This document shows, in pieces, positions 1 through 8,913 of a stretch of 64,000 bases of DNA. This DNA is from Ostreococcus mediterraneus. Its lineage: Eukaryota; Chlorophyta; Mamiellophyceae; Mamiellales; Bathycoccaceae. The position numbers and the translations under genes are program-made. The stretch spans positions 310,001 to 374,000 of the forward strand of contig WMKK01000017.1 of NCBI GenBank assembly GCA_012295225.1, given 5' to 3'. How positions within the stretch are numbered: position 1 is the stretch's first letter; the number at the start of each line of letters is the position of its first letter. The notes beneath the pieces were generated by a model. The model ran no database searches, had not been told where the DNA came from, and worked only from the letters and a program-made list of their open reading frames with translations.

Positions 1-609
1 GCCTAAACACCGAACGCGCACGCGAATCACCGGCTGCACCTCGAGCGATAAAAACTTCAACCCAGGAATCACGAGCTCAAACGCCTCATCTCTCGACGTT
101 GGATCGCACGCCAACGAATCCGGCGCGTCACGCACGGGATCACACGCCACCTTGGCCATCGTCGCCCCGAGCGGCAGCGGCACGTCGACGTACTGCGACA
201 CCGGAAGACGCATGTACGCCGAGAGCGACAAGTCGCGCGACTCGCTCTCTCGCACGCTCGACCGCACCTTGGTCTTCGCGCGCAAATTCACATCCCACTG
301 CTTGACGCCGTCATCAACGACATCCGCGCCGCTGCTCGGCGCGATATCCACCGCCGTATCGCGCGCGCGAACGTCCCGGCGCGATATCATGGATGATGAT
401 GTCGTCAAAGATATCGTCGATCGTCGGCGCATCGATGCGCCGCCGCATCGCGCCGTCACGCTCGCCGGCGCCGTCGCCGGCGCCATCGCGCGCGTCGTGA
501 CCCACACCATGTTCTCTCGCGCGCTCGACCGCTCGCGTGCGCCCGGTGCGATCGACGCGGCGACGAATGCCGTCGTCACAATCGCACGCGCACGACAGTG
601 GTGATTCAT
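1..609 (-). CDS. DUF1997-family plastid protein, partial (left edge)
   Basis: An open frame runs without a stop from an ATG at 609 down to position 1, so the C-terminus lies outside the window. The first 75 or so residues are basic and rich in Ala, Arg, Ser and Thr, as expected of a plastid transit peptide. After that come LSAYMRLPVSQYVDVPLPL and a later GLKFLSLEVQPVIRVRV stretch. This matches the layout of plant and cyanobacterial DUF1997 proteins (LSxYMxLPxxQY, then FKFFxxEVxPV). The family has no established biochemical function. An internal ATG at 390 is possible, but the 609 start includes the targeting-like region. The start lies only 10 bp from that of the divergent RING gene. Family call is from recognised motifs; plastid location is inference. 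Confidence 0.7.
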   Translation of the reverse strand, partial: MNHHCRARAIVTTAFVAASIAPGARERSSARENMVWVTTRAMAPATAPASVTARCGGASMRRRSTISLTTSSSMISRRDVRARDTAVDIAPSSGADVVDDGVKQWDVNLRAKTKVRSSVRESESRDLSLSAYMRLPVSQYVDVPLPLGATMAKVACDPVRDAPDSLACDPTSRDEAFELVIPGLKFLSLEVQPVIRVRVRCLG

Positions 610-619
610 CAGGCGCGTC

Positions 620-1423
620 ATGGCGCACGCCGACGCGCCGCCGAACGCGCCGTCGTGCGCGATATGCCTCGACGATTTCGACGACTCGCGTCTCGCGTGC
701 GATTTGCCCTGCTGCGGCGGCGCGCGCGCGCGCGATTCCACGGTGCATTTCTGCATTCAATGCGTTTCGCATCTCTGCGCTCGCGTTCGCGTTCGCGACG
801 TCGCGGCGCGATGCCCGCGGTGTCGCGCCGCCATCGTCGCGCGACACGACGGGTCGTTTGCGCTCGCATCGTGCTCGCGGGTGTGCGACGTGTGTCGACA
901 GCCCAAGGCGACGGGGTTGGTGTGCGACGCGTGCGCGCTGGGCCGCCGGTTTACGTTGAGATACGCGTGCGTTCGATGCGGGCGAACGCAACGCATTCCG
1001 CATCCGATGTGGCGGTACATGGCGACGCCGCGCGATGCGAGCGATGTGACGTGGGCGTGCGGCGCGTGTCAGGATTTCACGCACTGGGTGATTGATGCAT
1101 CCGATGTGGCGCGGGTGCCGACGTACGACGCTCCGGATTCGTGGAGCGACGCTCGGGAGGCATTTTTTGAGGAGTTACGCGCGGAAATGCGCGCGGCACC
1201 GCGAGGGGCTGTGTATATTAGGACGACGCATTGGTCGGTGTGTGCGCAACGCGCGTTGGTGGCGGTGTGTGTGGTGTTTTTCGGGGTGATGATTGCTATG
1301 TACGGAGGCGAAGCGAACTTTGTCGAGCCAAACGCAGACGCGGCGTCGGCGATTCGCGCGCGAAGAGCGGCGCGGCGCGTGACGTTTCCATCGTACGGCG
1401 GGCGTAACATGACTGGATTTTGA
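620..1423 (+). CDS. RING-like zinc-finger membrane protein, putative E3 ubiquitin ligase
   Basis: 267 aa. Residues about 13-70 hold a RING-type cysteine/histidine array: CAIC, a CDLPCC pair, an H-x-C-x-x-C group (HFCIQC) and CPRC. Further CxxC pairs at about 90-105, 117-120 and 145-148 suggest a second zinc-binding region. One hydrophobic segment near residues 215-235 (ALVAVCVVFFGVMIAMYGG) would anchor the protein with the zinc region on the cytosolic side. RING domains usually bind an E2 enzyme. No substrate can be proposed. The start is the first ATG after the divergent DUF1997 gene, 10 bp away, so the two 5' regions must overlap. E3 activity is inferred from the domain alone. Confidence 0.7.
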   Translation: MAHADAPPNAPSCAICLDDFDDSRLACDLPCCGGARARDSTVHFCIQCVSHLCARVRVRDVAARCPRCRAAIVARHDGSFALASCSRVCDVCRQPKATGLVCDACALGRRFTLRYACVRCGRTQRIPHPMWRYMATPRDASDVTWACGACQDFTHWVIDASDVARVPTYDAPDSWSDAREAFFEELRAEMRAAPRGAVYIRTTHWSVCAQRALVAVCVVFFGVMIAMYGGEANFVEPNADAASAIRARRAARRVTFPSYGGRNMTGF

Positions 1424-1542
1424 TTGCGCATCCATGTATAAAATATATAACAACACACAACGGTACGACGTGTACCGGTAGCTAGAGTAAATGTCTTTTG
1501 TTTCGTGTAAATGACGCTCGCGCGAGCAAAACTAAAAATGCG

Positions 1543-2826
1543 TCAACTATCCGCCGCTCCGGGTGGGAAATCGGTTGCAATTTCTTCCGCCACGACGCCT
1601 TTATTCACCAACTTATCCTCACCCGAAACCACGCGGGCATTGATGATTCGCGCATCGGTGCTGATGGCGTTTAAAAACTCCTCCCCTTTGGTGACGTAGC
1701 CAAATACCGCGAATTCGCCCTCTTCAAACGACAACCCGCCGAGCCCGGCGCTTCGCTTATCAAAGAGATAAATGAAGAATTGTTGCGCGTCTGATTGCCC
1801 GTCTTTCGCACGCGCCATGGCGACCGAACCATTGATGCTTAATGGAATGCTTGGGATCGCCTCGCCGCTTTGGACGTCCAAGGGTGAGCGGTAGAGCGGC
1901 TCAAAGGCGTCGCTCGCTTTAATCTCGAGCGGCACGCTCGGAGCGTCGACGTCGCTCGAACCGCCCAAGATGGACGTTTCACTTCGACGCAAAGGAGCGT
2001 TTTTATACACCCCGCGTCGCACGTTATCGACAAAGTTTCCAGCCGTGACTGGGGCGTTGTATCCGTCCACGGTGATTTCCAACGTGACTTGGTTCTTGAC
2101 GTCGCCGTTAATCAATCCAAAATTCGCTCGAGCGTCGGCGTTGGCGACGTCAATTTCCACTTTCGCCCGCCCGACCAATCGTGGCAAGTCTAAATATTTT
2201 GTGGGAATACCAAACGGTAAACCTGGGGCTTGATCGATTTGTAACTCGCTCAAAGCCGTGAGTGACGACGCGATTTGCGCGTCGAATGTGTCAAAATCTT
2301 GCGTCGCCGCCGCTCGGGACAGACGCTCCAGCGCGTTATCCAATCGTCCATACGCCGCCTCTGCGCTCGCCCGGTCGTTCTCGCGCACTGGGCCGAAAAT
2401 ATCATCTCTCTTGGTGAGTAATATCGCGCGAGACTCGTCGATGTCTTTCGCCATCGTCGCCCAGGGCTGGCGAGAGGGGATGCGAAACAAGTACGCCGCG
2501 TCCTCGAGCTTGAGCTGAATCGCCTTTGTTTCCTCGTTCACCGCCGGTACCGCGCGACGAAGCGCGGCTTGCGTGTTTCGCGGTAATCGCGTGTTCGGAT
2601 TGCTCAATTGCGCGTCGGCATCGGGCGCTGGGGCGAGCGCGAGCGTCAGCGCGAGGGCCACGGCGGCGATCGACGCGCGCGCGCGCTCGGCGAGCGTCTC
2701 GCTTGAGCTCGAGTTTGAGCTCGACGACGCGGGTACGACGGCGGTGCGTTGCGCTCTCGAGCGCGAGGAAACGAGCGGTGCGTGCGCGACGCGCGGCGGC
2801 GCCGCTGGGGCGATGCGGGCGGACAT
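1543..2826 (-). CDS. CYP38: Thylakoid-lumen cyclophilin CYP38/TLP40
   Basis: 427 aa from the ATG at 2826. A Ser/Arg-rich transit peptide is followed by a hydrophobic lumen-targeting stretch (about residues 48-68, ending near DADAQLS). The mature part starts with a helical region resembling the TLP40 N-terminal domain (NTRLPRNTQAALRRAVPAVN, then KLEDAAYLFRIPSRQPW). The C-terminal half is a divergent cyclophilin barrel (VTLEITVDGYNAPVTAGNFV). In plants CYP38 helps assemble photosystem II and its cyclophilin domain has little or no isomerase activity. The typical active-site residues also look altered here. It lies tail-to-head with the C3HC gene downstream on the same strand. Length and domain order fit the family. 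Confidence 0.93.
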   Translation of the reverse strand: MSARIAPAAPPRVAHAPLVSSRSRAQRTAVVPASSSSNSSSSETLAERARASIAAVALALTLALAPAPDADAQLSNPNTRLPRNTQAALRRAVPAVNEETKAIQLKLEDAAYLFRIPSRQPWATMAKDIDESRAILLTKRDDIFGPVRENDRASAEAAYGRLDNALERLSRAAATQDFDTFDAQIASSLTALSELQIDQAPGLPFGIPTKYLDLPRLVGRAKVEIDVANADARANFGLINGDVKNQVTLEITVDGYNAPVTAGNFVDNVRRGVYKNAPLRRSETSILGGSSDVDAPSVPLEIKASDAFEPLYRSPLDVQSGEAIPSIPLSINGSVAMARAKDGQSDAQQFFIYLFDKRSAGLGGLSFEEGEFAVFGYVTKGEEFLNAISTDARIINARVVSGEDKLVNKGVVAEEIATDFPPGAADS

Positions 2827-2953
2827 GCCGCGTCGATGATTGAACACCTTTTCTGACGTCGTCTTCGTCTTCGCTCAAAAATAATAATTTGTCTCGTGGT
2901 GGAATAACACAACAGTGTACTGTACAACAATAATTCTCTCCTCTGCGGTAATG

Positions 2954-4462
2954 TTACGCTCCATTTATGTATTTCCGAACCATGTCGCGCGCCTTGGCGT
3001 AATCGACGACGGAGAAATTACGCGCGCGACGTTCTCGAGCGTCCTCCGTCGATGTCCCGCCCGCGAGCGCGTTCAACGTCGATTTCCAACCCGCGACGGA
3101 CGATTTCGACGTCGCTACGATCCATGGACAGTATTCGCGGTGTTCCTGAACGACGTCAAAAAGTACGGCGTCGCTCGGAGGCGCGAGCGTGGCGCTATCG
3201 TCGAGAGATGGGGCGTTTGACGTCGAACGCTTTCGTTTCGCGGCGAGCCGACGAGTCATCGCCGCGACGACTACGGATGCGAGACGATCGCCCGATGCGT
3301 TCTCCAACCCCGCACTCGTCGTCGTCGTCACCGGTCGCGGGGCACCAAACAATGCGTGCGGCGCCGATGACGATGCGGCACCGAACGGCGCGGCGTTCGA
3401 ATCCGTCGCCGTCGAAGCGCCGATGCTCGCCCGCAATCGAGACGCGACGTTCGCCGTCGCCGCGATCCATTTCTTCGACGCGCTCTCGCGCTCGTCGTCG
3501 TGCACGATGGGCGCAAAAGGCACCGCGGGTGATGCGAGGTTCATACCGTATGCCCCGCCGGCGGCGCCACGAAGCGCCGCGGCGGTAGTTTTTGGTTTTT
3601 TCTTCTCCTTGGCTTTTTCGGCTCGAGCGCGTCTCTCGCTCGCGACACCCGTGAACATCCATTCTGGCGCCTGAATCCCGCACAGCGCGCAACAGTACGC
3701 GCGACGACGTCTCACGCGATCTGTACTATTCATCACACTACCCGCACCGTCCTCTGCTATAGTTTTCGCGGACCATCCAAAGAGCGCGAGCGCCGTCGCG
3801 GCGTCCACCGCCGCTCGGCGCTCCAACGGCGCCGCGTCCTCTCCGATGCCATCTTCGAGACCATCCTCCGCGGCGTGCGCCCGAGCATCGCCAACTAACG
3901 CACGAAATCGCACAATGTCTGCTTCGGTGCGATCGATCCCGCGCAGGTGTGCGAAATCGACGCAAAAAGGCACCGCGCCGTCGCTCCGTTCCGCGACGTC
4001 CCGCGCCCGACGCGCAAACGCGCTTCGCGTATTGGCTTCATCCTCCTCCGGAAACGCGCGCGCGATCGTGGCGCACGTCGCATCGCGCCACGTACACGCC
4101 GGGTGATGGGCCGAGTGCAGAGCGAGGGCGATCGTCGCACCGACCGCGTCGCGAGCGTCGACGCCGTCGTCGAGCAACGAGTCGCACGCGGGATACGCCA
4201 GCCGCGCGTCGCACGACGTGCAACGCAGTAAATCGCACGCATCGAGCACCCAGCCGCGCGCGGCGCATTCTGGAGGCGCGCATGACGCGGGTTTATCGAA
4301 CCACGCGCTGGGGTTGGCGAACGTGCGCAGGCGGGCAAAGTATTGCGCCGCGCTGAGTGGAAGCGCGTTCGCATCGTCGCCGTCGCCGTCAGTGTTCGCG
4401 CTCGCGCGGTGCAGGAGTGCGTTTGCGGCTGTTTGTAGCCGCTCGGGCGTGGCGACGGACAT
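2954..4462 (-). CDS. C3HC zinc-finger protein (NIPA/ZC3HC1-like, Rsm1-type)
   Basis: 502 aa. Near residues 45-90 is the C3HC signature (a CAPPECAARGW stretch followed by LLRCTSCDARL), and further on an H-x(3)-C site (HSAHHPACTW). A second zinc module near residues 400-420 includes EHREYCPWIV, as in the Rsm1-like half of NIPA/ZC3HC1 proteins. Between the two is a low-complexity region rich in Ala, Ser and Lys. Animal ZC3HC1 sits at the nuclear basket and has been described as an SCF subunit; fungal Rsm1 acts in mRNA export. A nuclear-pore role here is by homology. The gene is colinear with UFD2 upstream, with a gap of about 80 bp. Confidence 0.83.
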   Translation of the reverse strand: MSVATPERLQTAANALLHRASANTDGDGDDANALPLSAAQYFARLRTFANPSAWFDKPASCAPPECAARGWVLDACDLLRCTSCDARLAYPACDSLLDDGVDARDAVGATIALALHSAHHPACTWRDATCATIARAFPEEDEANTRSAFARRARDVAERSDGAVPFCVDFAHLRGIDRTEADIVRFRALVGDARAHAAEDGLEDGIGEDAAPLERRAAVDAATALALFGWSAKTIAEDGAGSVMNSTDRVRRRRAYCCALCGIQAPEWMFTGVASERRARAEKAKEKKKPKTTAAALRGAAGGAYGMNLASPAVPFAPIVHDDERESASKKWIAATANVASRLRASIGASTATDSNAAPFGAASSSAPHALFGAPRPVTTTTSAGLENASGDRLASVVVAAMTRRLAAKRKRSTSNAPSLDDSATLAPPSDAVLFDVVQEHREYCPWIVATSKSSVAGWKSTLNALAGGTSTEDARERRARNFSVVDYAKARDMVRKYINGA

Positions 4463-4541
4463 GGTGCGCGGTGGCGGCGTCGATGTGTGACGTCCGCGGG
4501 ACGGTTGGTGGTGTCAGTGTTTTGTGAGTTACACGGCTCGG

Positions 4542-7500
4542 CTACGTATGCATGGCGTCGTTGTTTTCCTTGGCTAAAGCCTTACGCTCGGCGATAAAGC
4601 GTTCAATGTTCTCTCGTAATTCGTCATCGGTGACGAGCTGGTCCACGGTGAGCGGTTGGCGAGAGAATGGATCGGTTTCATCGCTCAACAAGTGTCTCGT
4701 AATGGTGCTGCGGTCGCACGAGTGCCCAGACGGTAATTTCACCGGGTCTCGCATCAACGTGCTGAGAATGGGGTCTAAGAAATCATCAGGAATTTCACCG
4801 AGATCAGCTTCTTCTTCTTCGTCTTCGGAGGCACGCTCGCGGACTTCGGTGGTGAGGGATTCAAATTGCGCGACGTCGCGTTCAGATTTCATCGTCAAGC
4901 TGCGGACGACGCGCGCCGTTTCAACCATGACGTCGTCGCGGTACGATCGTCCGTCCGCAGCGATGGCGGCAACGAATACTTTTGCGCTATCGGCGGCGTA
5001 GATTTGCAAGTACACGTCAAAAATCATTCCGAGAAGCTCTTTCGGGTCCCAACCAAACTTTTCGGGATTTTTAATCTTCAACCGACGGCGCTCGGGACCG
5101 GCGAGGAAGAGTAAAAAGTAATTCAGCATGGCTGCCACGCGCTCGACCATTTCCGGACGTAAGAATGGATGCGCGATGTCTCGTGACGTGTAACTCATCA
5201 TACGAATGTGTACCATGGCGAGAGACAAATTTGAACGCAACAATCGCCGTGTTTGACGAAATTCCGCCTCGCGTTCTTGACGCTCTTGCTGCGGCCGCGC
5301 CGCCCAACCTTCTTGATCCTCCATATCCGTCTCGATCTCTCGCACTTTGGGAAGCTCCTTCATGGCTTCGTCTAACAAGTAAATTGCATCGTTGATCAGC
5401 ATGTTCAAGAACTTTGTGTAGAATTCTGGATCGCTGTTGGCGAGCGCGATCCACGCCTTTTTATGCGCGCCCACCGTCCACAAGTACTCACACAACTCGC
5501 CAATTTGATAACGCACGTTGAACTTTTCGTAAAATTGATTGTGAGCGCCCGTGAATTCGATGCCAACGTATAAGCGAAGCAAGCCTGGAACCAAGTTGGT
5601 CAAGCTTATCGGGTTGACTTCGAACAGACTCAGGAGCTTTTGTGAAATGTGCCCGCGCTCATCCGGAATCCAACATCGTAATACTTCAACAAATTTACAC
5701 CTCAAGTATGGATTCTTCACGAAATCGGCGTTGCCCATGAATGTAATGAAGAAATTCATGATTTCATCCAACGGCTCGTGGTCCAAGGTTTCGGGGGCGT
5801 AGCGAGAAATGTACAACATGAACTCCACCAAGTCTTCGACGACGTACTCGGGCAAGCAGGCAAACGCCGCCGGACAAGTTTCGGGAAACGCATCCTCTTT
5901 GATTGATGCAAACGTATAACCGTTGCCTTTTTCGTAATCACCATTCGTTGCGACGATGCGCATGAGCCACACAGCCACGAGACGGTAATACTGCAACGCT
6001 TCGCTCACCAAACGAGGCTCGCGCAACGCGCAATCGAATTGCAAGTGCATCGTCTGTCCTTCCTCCAATTGTTGCTTCGTCTCTGCTAATCGCGCGTCGT
6101 AACGTGCTTGATCTGGACGACCAGCAAACTGATCACGCATCGCTTCCAAGTCGCGCACTCTACGCTGTTGCTCTTGCAAGTCACGTGACAGTTGCGTGAG
6201 CTCCATGATGCACTTGACGTATCCCAAATGAAGCGCGCGACCGGTGATGTAGAAACATTCGCAAATGAACCCCCAGTCCTCTTTATCTTCCGCCGCGGGC
6301 AGCTTTGCCGCTGATACTTCATCCGTAGTCATCGCTAAGCGCGTTTCATCCACCAAGTTGAGCTTGCACGCGCGACTGCGTACGTACGCCGGACTAATTT
6401 TGTCGTACTTGCCACCGCTCGGATCAAGAAAAGGCAACGCCAAACGTAACGCCACCGCGCTCATGTTGTGCGCACCACCGTGCGACGCTAACGTCCGTAA
6501 ATCTATGCGCATCTTCCCACGCCCGGCGTTCACGCGAAGTGCGGCATCGAACCACGCGAGCACGCCTTCGCGCACCTCGCCCCCGTGTTTCAACATGACA
6601 AAGATAATTTGATACAAGCCCTCGATGAGCGTATTCGTACACCCGCGCAACATCGAAAACGACCCTTCGACGTCGCGTTTCTTGCGCGTGGTCACGTTAC
6701 TAAAATACGCATCGACGAAATTCGGCTCACCCACGCCGTAAATGTCTGGTAAAACGCTCGGCTTGAAGAACAACCCGAGCGCGCTCTCCGTCTCAAATTG
6801 TCGCCCATTAATCGCGCTCAAATGACTACGCATCGGGATCCAACGCTTGTGCTTGACCAATGCCACCGCAAACGCCTTCACGCTCACTAATTGATACATC
6901 ACCTTTAAATGCTCGGCGATATCCGCGAGAGGCGACGCGCCTCGAGGCGCCACGCGCAACTCGTCAAACACGCGCTCAGCCAACTCATCCAACCCTTCAT
7001 CCGCGAATCGCGCACCAAAGCGTTCCAAATACCCAGGCGCTAGCCCTGGCGCGCGAAGAATCGCATCAATCAACTGCCCCGGTCCGCGTTCGACGCAATG
7101 CGAGCTCTGCGGAAACGTCCCCGCCAGCGTCGGGCTGAGCAACAACCCGCCGTACGACACGCAAAACTCCATCACCCGCTCCATCTCCGCACACACCGCC
7201 CGCGCGCGCGCATCCGACGACGCCAACGAACTGCATCGTTTATACTCATCCTGTGCGCGTCGATAGGTGTCGATCGTCCATGAGAATGGATCGCCGCCTC
7301 GGGTGAGCGTCGCGAAAAAGACGCGCTCGAGCGTCTCCCCGGTACACGAATACGTCGTCTGCCCAGGATTCTCGCTCGCCAACTCCGCGCGTAAGTCGTC
7401 GAGATAGACAAAGCCATCACTCGGGGCGTCAATCGTCGTCCTGTGTGCGCGCACGACGCACGTCAGGCGCGGGTCAATACCAAAACGTCGATGATGGATG

Positions 7501-7638
7501 CAATCGTCGAAATCCAATCCATATCGCGCGCATCATCCTTCTCGCGCGCTCGCGAACGCTCGCGCCGCACCTCGTGACTTTAGCGATGACCGTGGACACG
7601 TATGCGTCATCGCACGCCGCCGCGTCGCCCGTCGTCAT
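4542..7638 (-). CDS. UFD2: Ubiquitin conjugation factor E4 (UFD2/UBE4, U-box), two exons
   Basis: I place exon 1 at 7571-7638 (ATG at 7638) and exon 2 at 4542-7440, giving 988 aa. The frame of exon 2 runs upstream into a TGA without an ATG. A GT donor (7570), a CTGAC branch-like motif and a CACAG acceptor give an exact in-frame join. The protein has the long helical Ufd2 core (for example YISRYAPETLDHEPLDEIMN and YLRCKFVEVLRCWIP). The C-terminal U-box, about residues 905-975, contains DDFLDPILSTLMRDPVKLPS and HSCDRSTI. E4 enzymes extend ubiquitin chains and work with Cdc48. The exon-1 protein (MTTGDAAACDDAYVSTVIAK) fits the start of this family loosely. The family is certain; the splice model is strong but untested. 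Confidence 0.93.
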
Positions 7639-7811
7639 CCCGTCGTGCGGTGGTTTGTGACGTCGGTGCTCGGTTGACTCCGAGACGCCACCGCACACAT
7701 CGCCGCGTCGCATCGCCGCGCGCACGCGTTCGAATCGCGCGCGAACGAAACGAGCGCGTCGCGCATACGTTGTCGCGCGTTCCCGCGTCGTTCAGCGCCC
7801 GCTTCGGTGCG

Positions 7812-8570
7812 ATGCGCGACGCCATGCGGACGATGAGTGTCATGAATGTGTCGACACATGATGTTGAGCGCCAACACCGTCATCATAATCACCGCCGCCG
7901 CGCCGTCGTCGCGCGCGCGACGTTTCTGTTCGCCACGGGAAACGCGGGTAAACTTGCGCGCGCGCGTGAACACGTCGGTGACGCTGCGCGCATCGACGCC
8001 TTTGACGACGCCGAGGCGTTTGAGCTCCAACTGCCCACCGTGCGCGCGGTGGCGATTGATAAAGCGCGCCGCGCCGCCGCGTTGGTGCGACGGGGCGCGC
8101 GCGACGGGGCGTTGACGCTGGCGGATGATTACGCCGGAGTCATCGTGCACGACTGTGGGCTCGTCGTGCGCGCGTTGGATGGATTCCCGGGGCCGTATAC
8201 GAAGGACTTCAACTGTAAAGTTGGCGGCGTCGGGTTGATAAAATTACTCGCGAGCGACGACGGGGACGGGGACGGTGGCGTCGATCGCGCGGCGTCGTGG
8301 GATGAGACGTTGGTGCTCGTCTCGAGCGACGGCGAGGAGGTGGTGTTTTCGCGCGAAGGTGTGTACGACGGGATCGTCTCACGCGCCATGCCTACGAAAT
8401 GGACACGTTGGAGAGACGTCGCCGAGCGCTCGGTGGGCGCGGTGTTCGTGCCTAGCGCGTTTGGATTTGACGAGTGTCTCGCGGATGTGAGCGAAGACGA
8501 GTACCAGCGGTACAGACGAGACGCGAGTTCGGTGTGGAATGACTTTGCCGCGCACGTGCGCGGACGATGA
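7812..8570 (+). CDS. ITPA: Inosine/xanthosine triphosphate pyrophosphatase (Ham1/ITPA family)
   Basis: 252 aa from the ATG at 7812. The ORF extends in frame to an ATG at 7602, but that would overlap exon 1 of the divergent UFD2 gene and add only Arg-rich sequence. Signatures: FATGNAGKLARA (the T/S-G-N-x-x-K nucleotide-binding start of Ham1) and ALDGFPGPYTKDF, followed by the glycine-rich GGVGLIKLL. The enzyme hydrolyses ITP, dITP and XTP to monophosphates and cleans the nucleotide pool. The usual EDTSL segment is replaced by a diverged ADDYAGVIVHDCGL, so the active site is somewhat unusual. The last 16 bp, including part of the stop codon, are tandemly duplicated (8554-8569 and 8570-8585). 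Confidence 0.88.
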   Translation: MRDAMRTMSVMNVSTHDVERQHRHHNHRRRAVVARATFLFATGNAGKLARAREHVGDAARIDAFDDAEAFELQLPTVRAVAIDKARRAAALVRRGARDGALTLADDYAGVIVHDCGLVVRALDGFPGPYTKDFNCKVGGVGLIKLLASDDGDGDGGVDRAASWDETLVLVSSDGEEVVFSREGVYDGIVSRAMPTKWTRWRDVAERSVGAVFVPSAFGFDECLADVSEDEYQRYRRDASSVWNDFAAHVRGR

Positions 8571-8913
8571 CGTGCGCGGACGATGACGCCGGAACGGTAG
8601 ATGGACGTCAAACGACGCATTGCCCGTCGTCCGACGCCGAGTAAAGCATAGAAACGCATATTTATTCGTTTCTCATCGTTTCGCGTTCGCGCGCGTCGGC
8701 GCGGATGACGATGGCGAGGCTGTGGTGGGGTGTTCACGCGCGCGCGCGAGTAAAAAACCGACGTCAGTTACTTTTTTTGATTTCGTGGAAGACGAACAGT
8801 CTCCAGCACGAGACGCGCGATCGACGACGCGCGACGCGCATTTCCGCGCGCGCGTGCGCGACGCCTTCACCCACCGCCGTTGAATCCATCCCGCTCGCGC
8901 CACACGCGCGACC
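8571..8913. other. Intergenic region, ITPA to unknown gene
   Basis: This region begins with the second copy of the 16-bp duplication that spans the ITPA stop. It contains short A/T runs (a T7 run near 8773) and CG-alternating stretches. Frames through it are short and not convincing. It should hold the ITPA 3' end and the promoter of the gene at 8914. I see no RNA gene. Confidence 0.4.

Noticed and set aside
7602-7811. Upstream extension of ITPA
   Set aside because: It overlaps exon 1 of UFD2 and adds an Arg-rich stretch with no family similarity.
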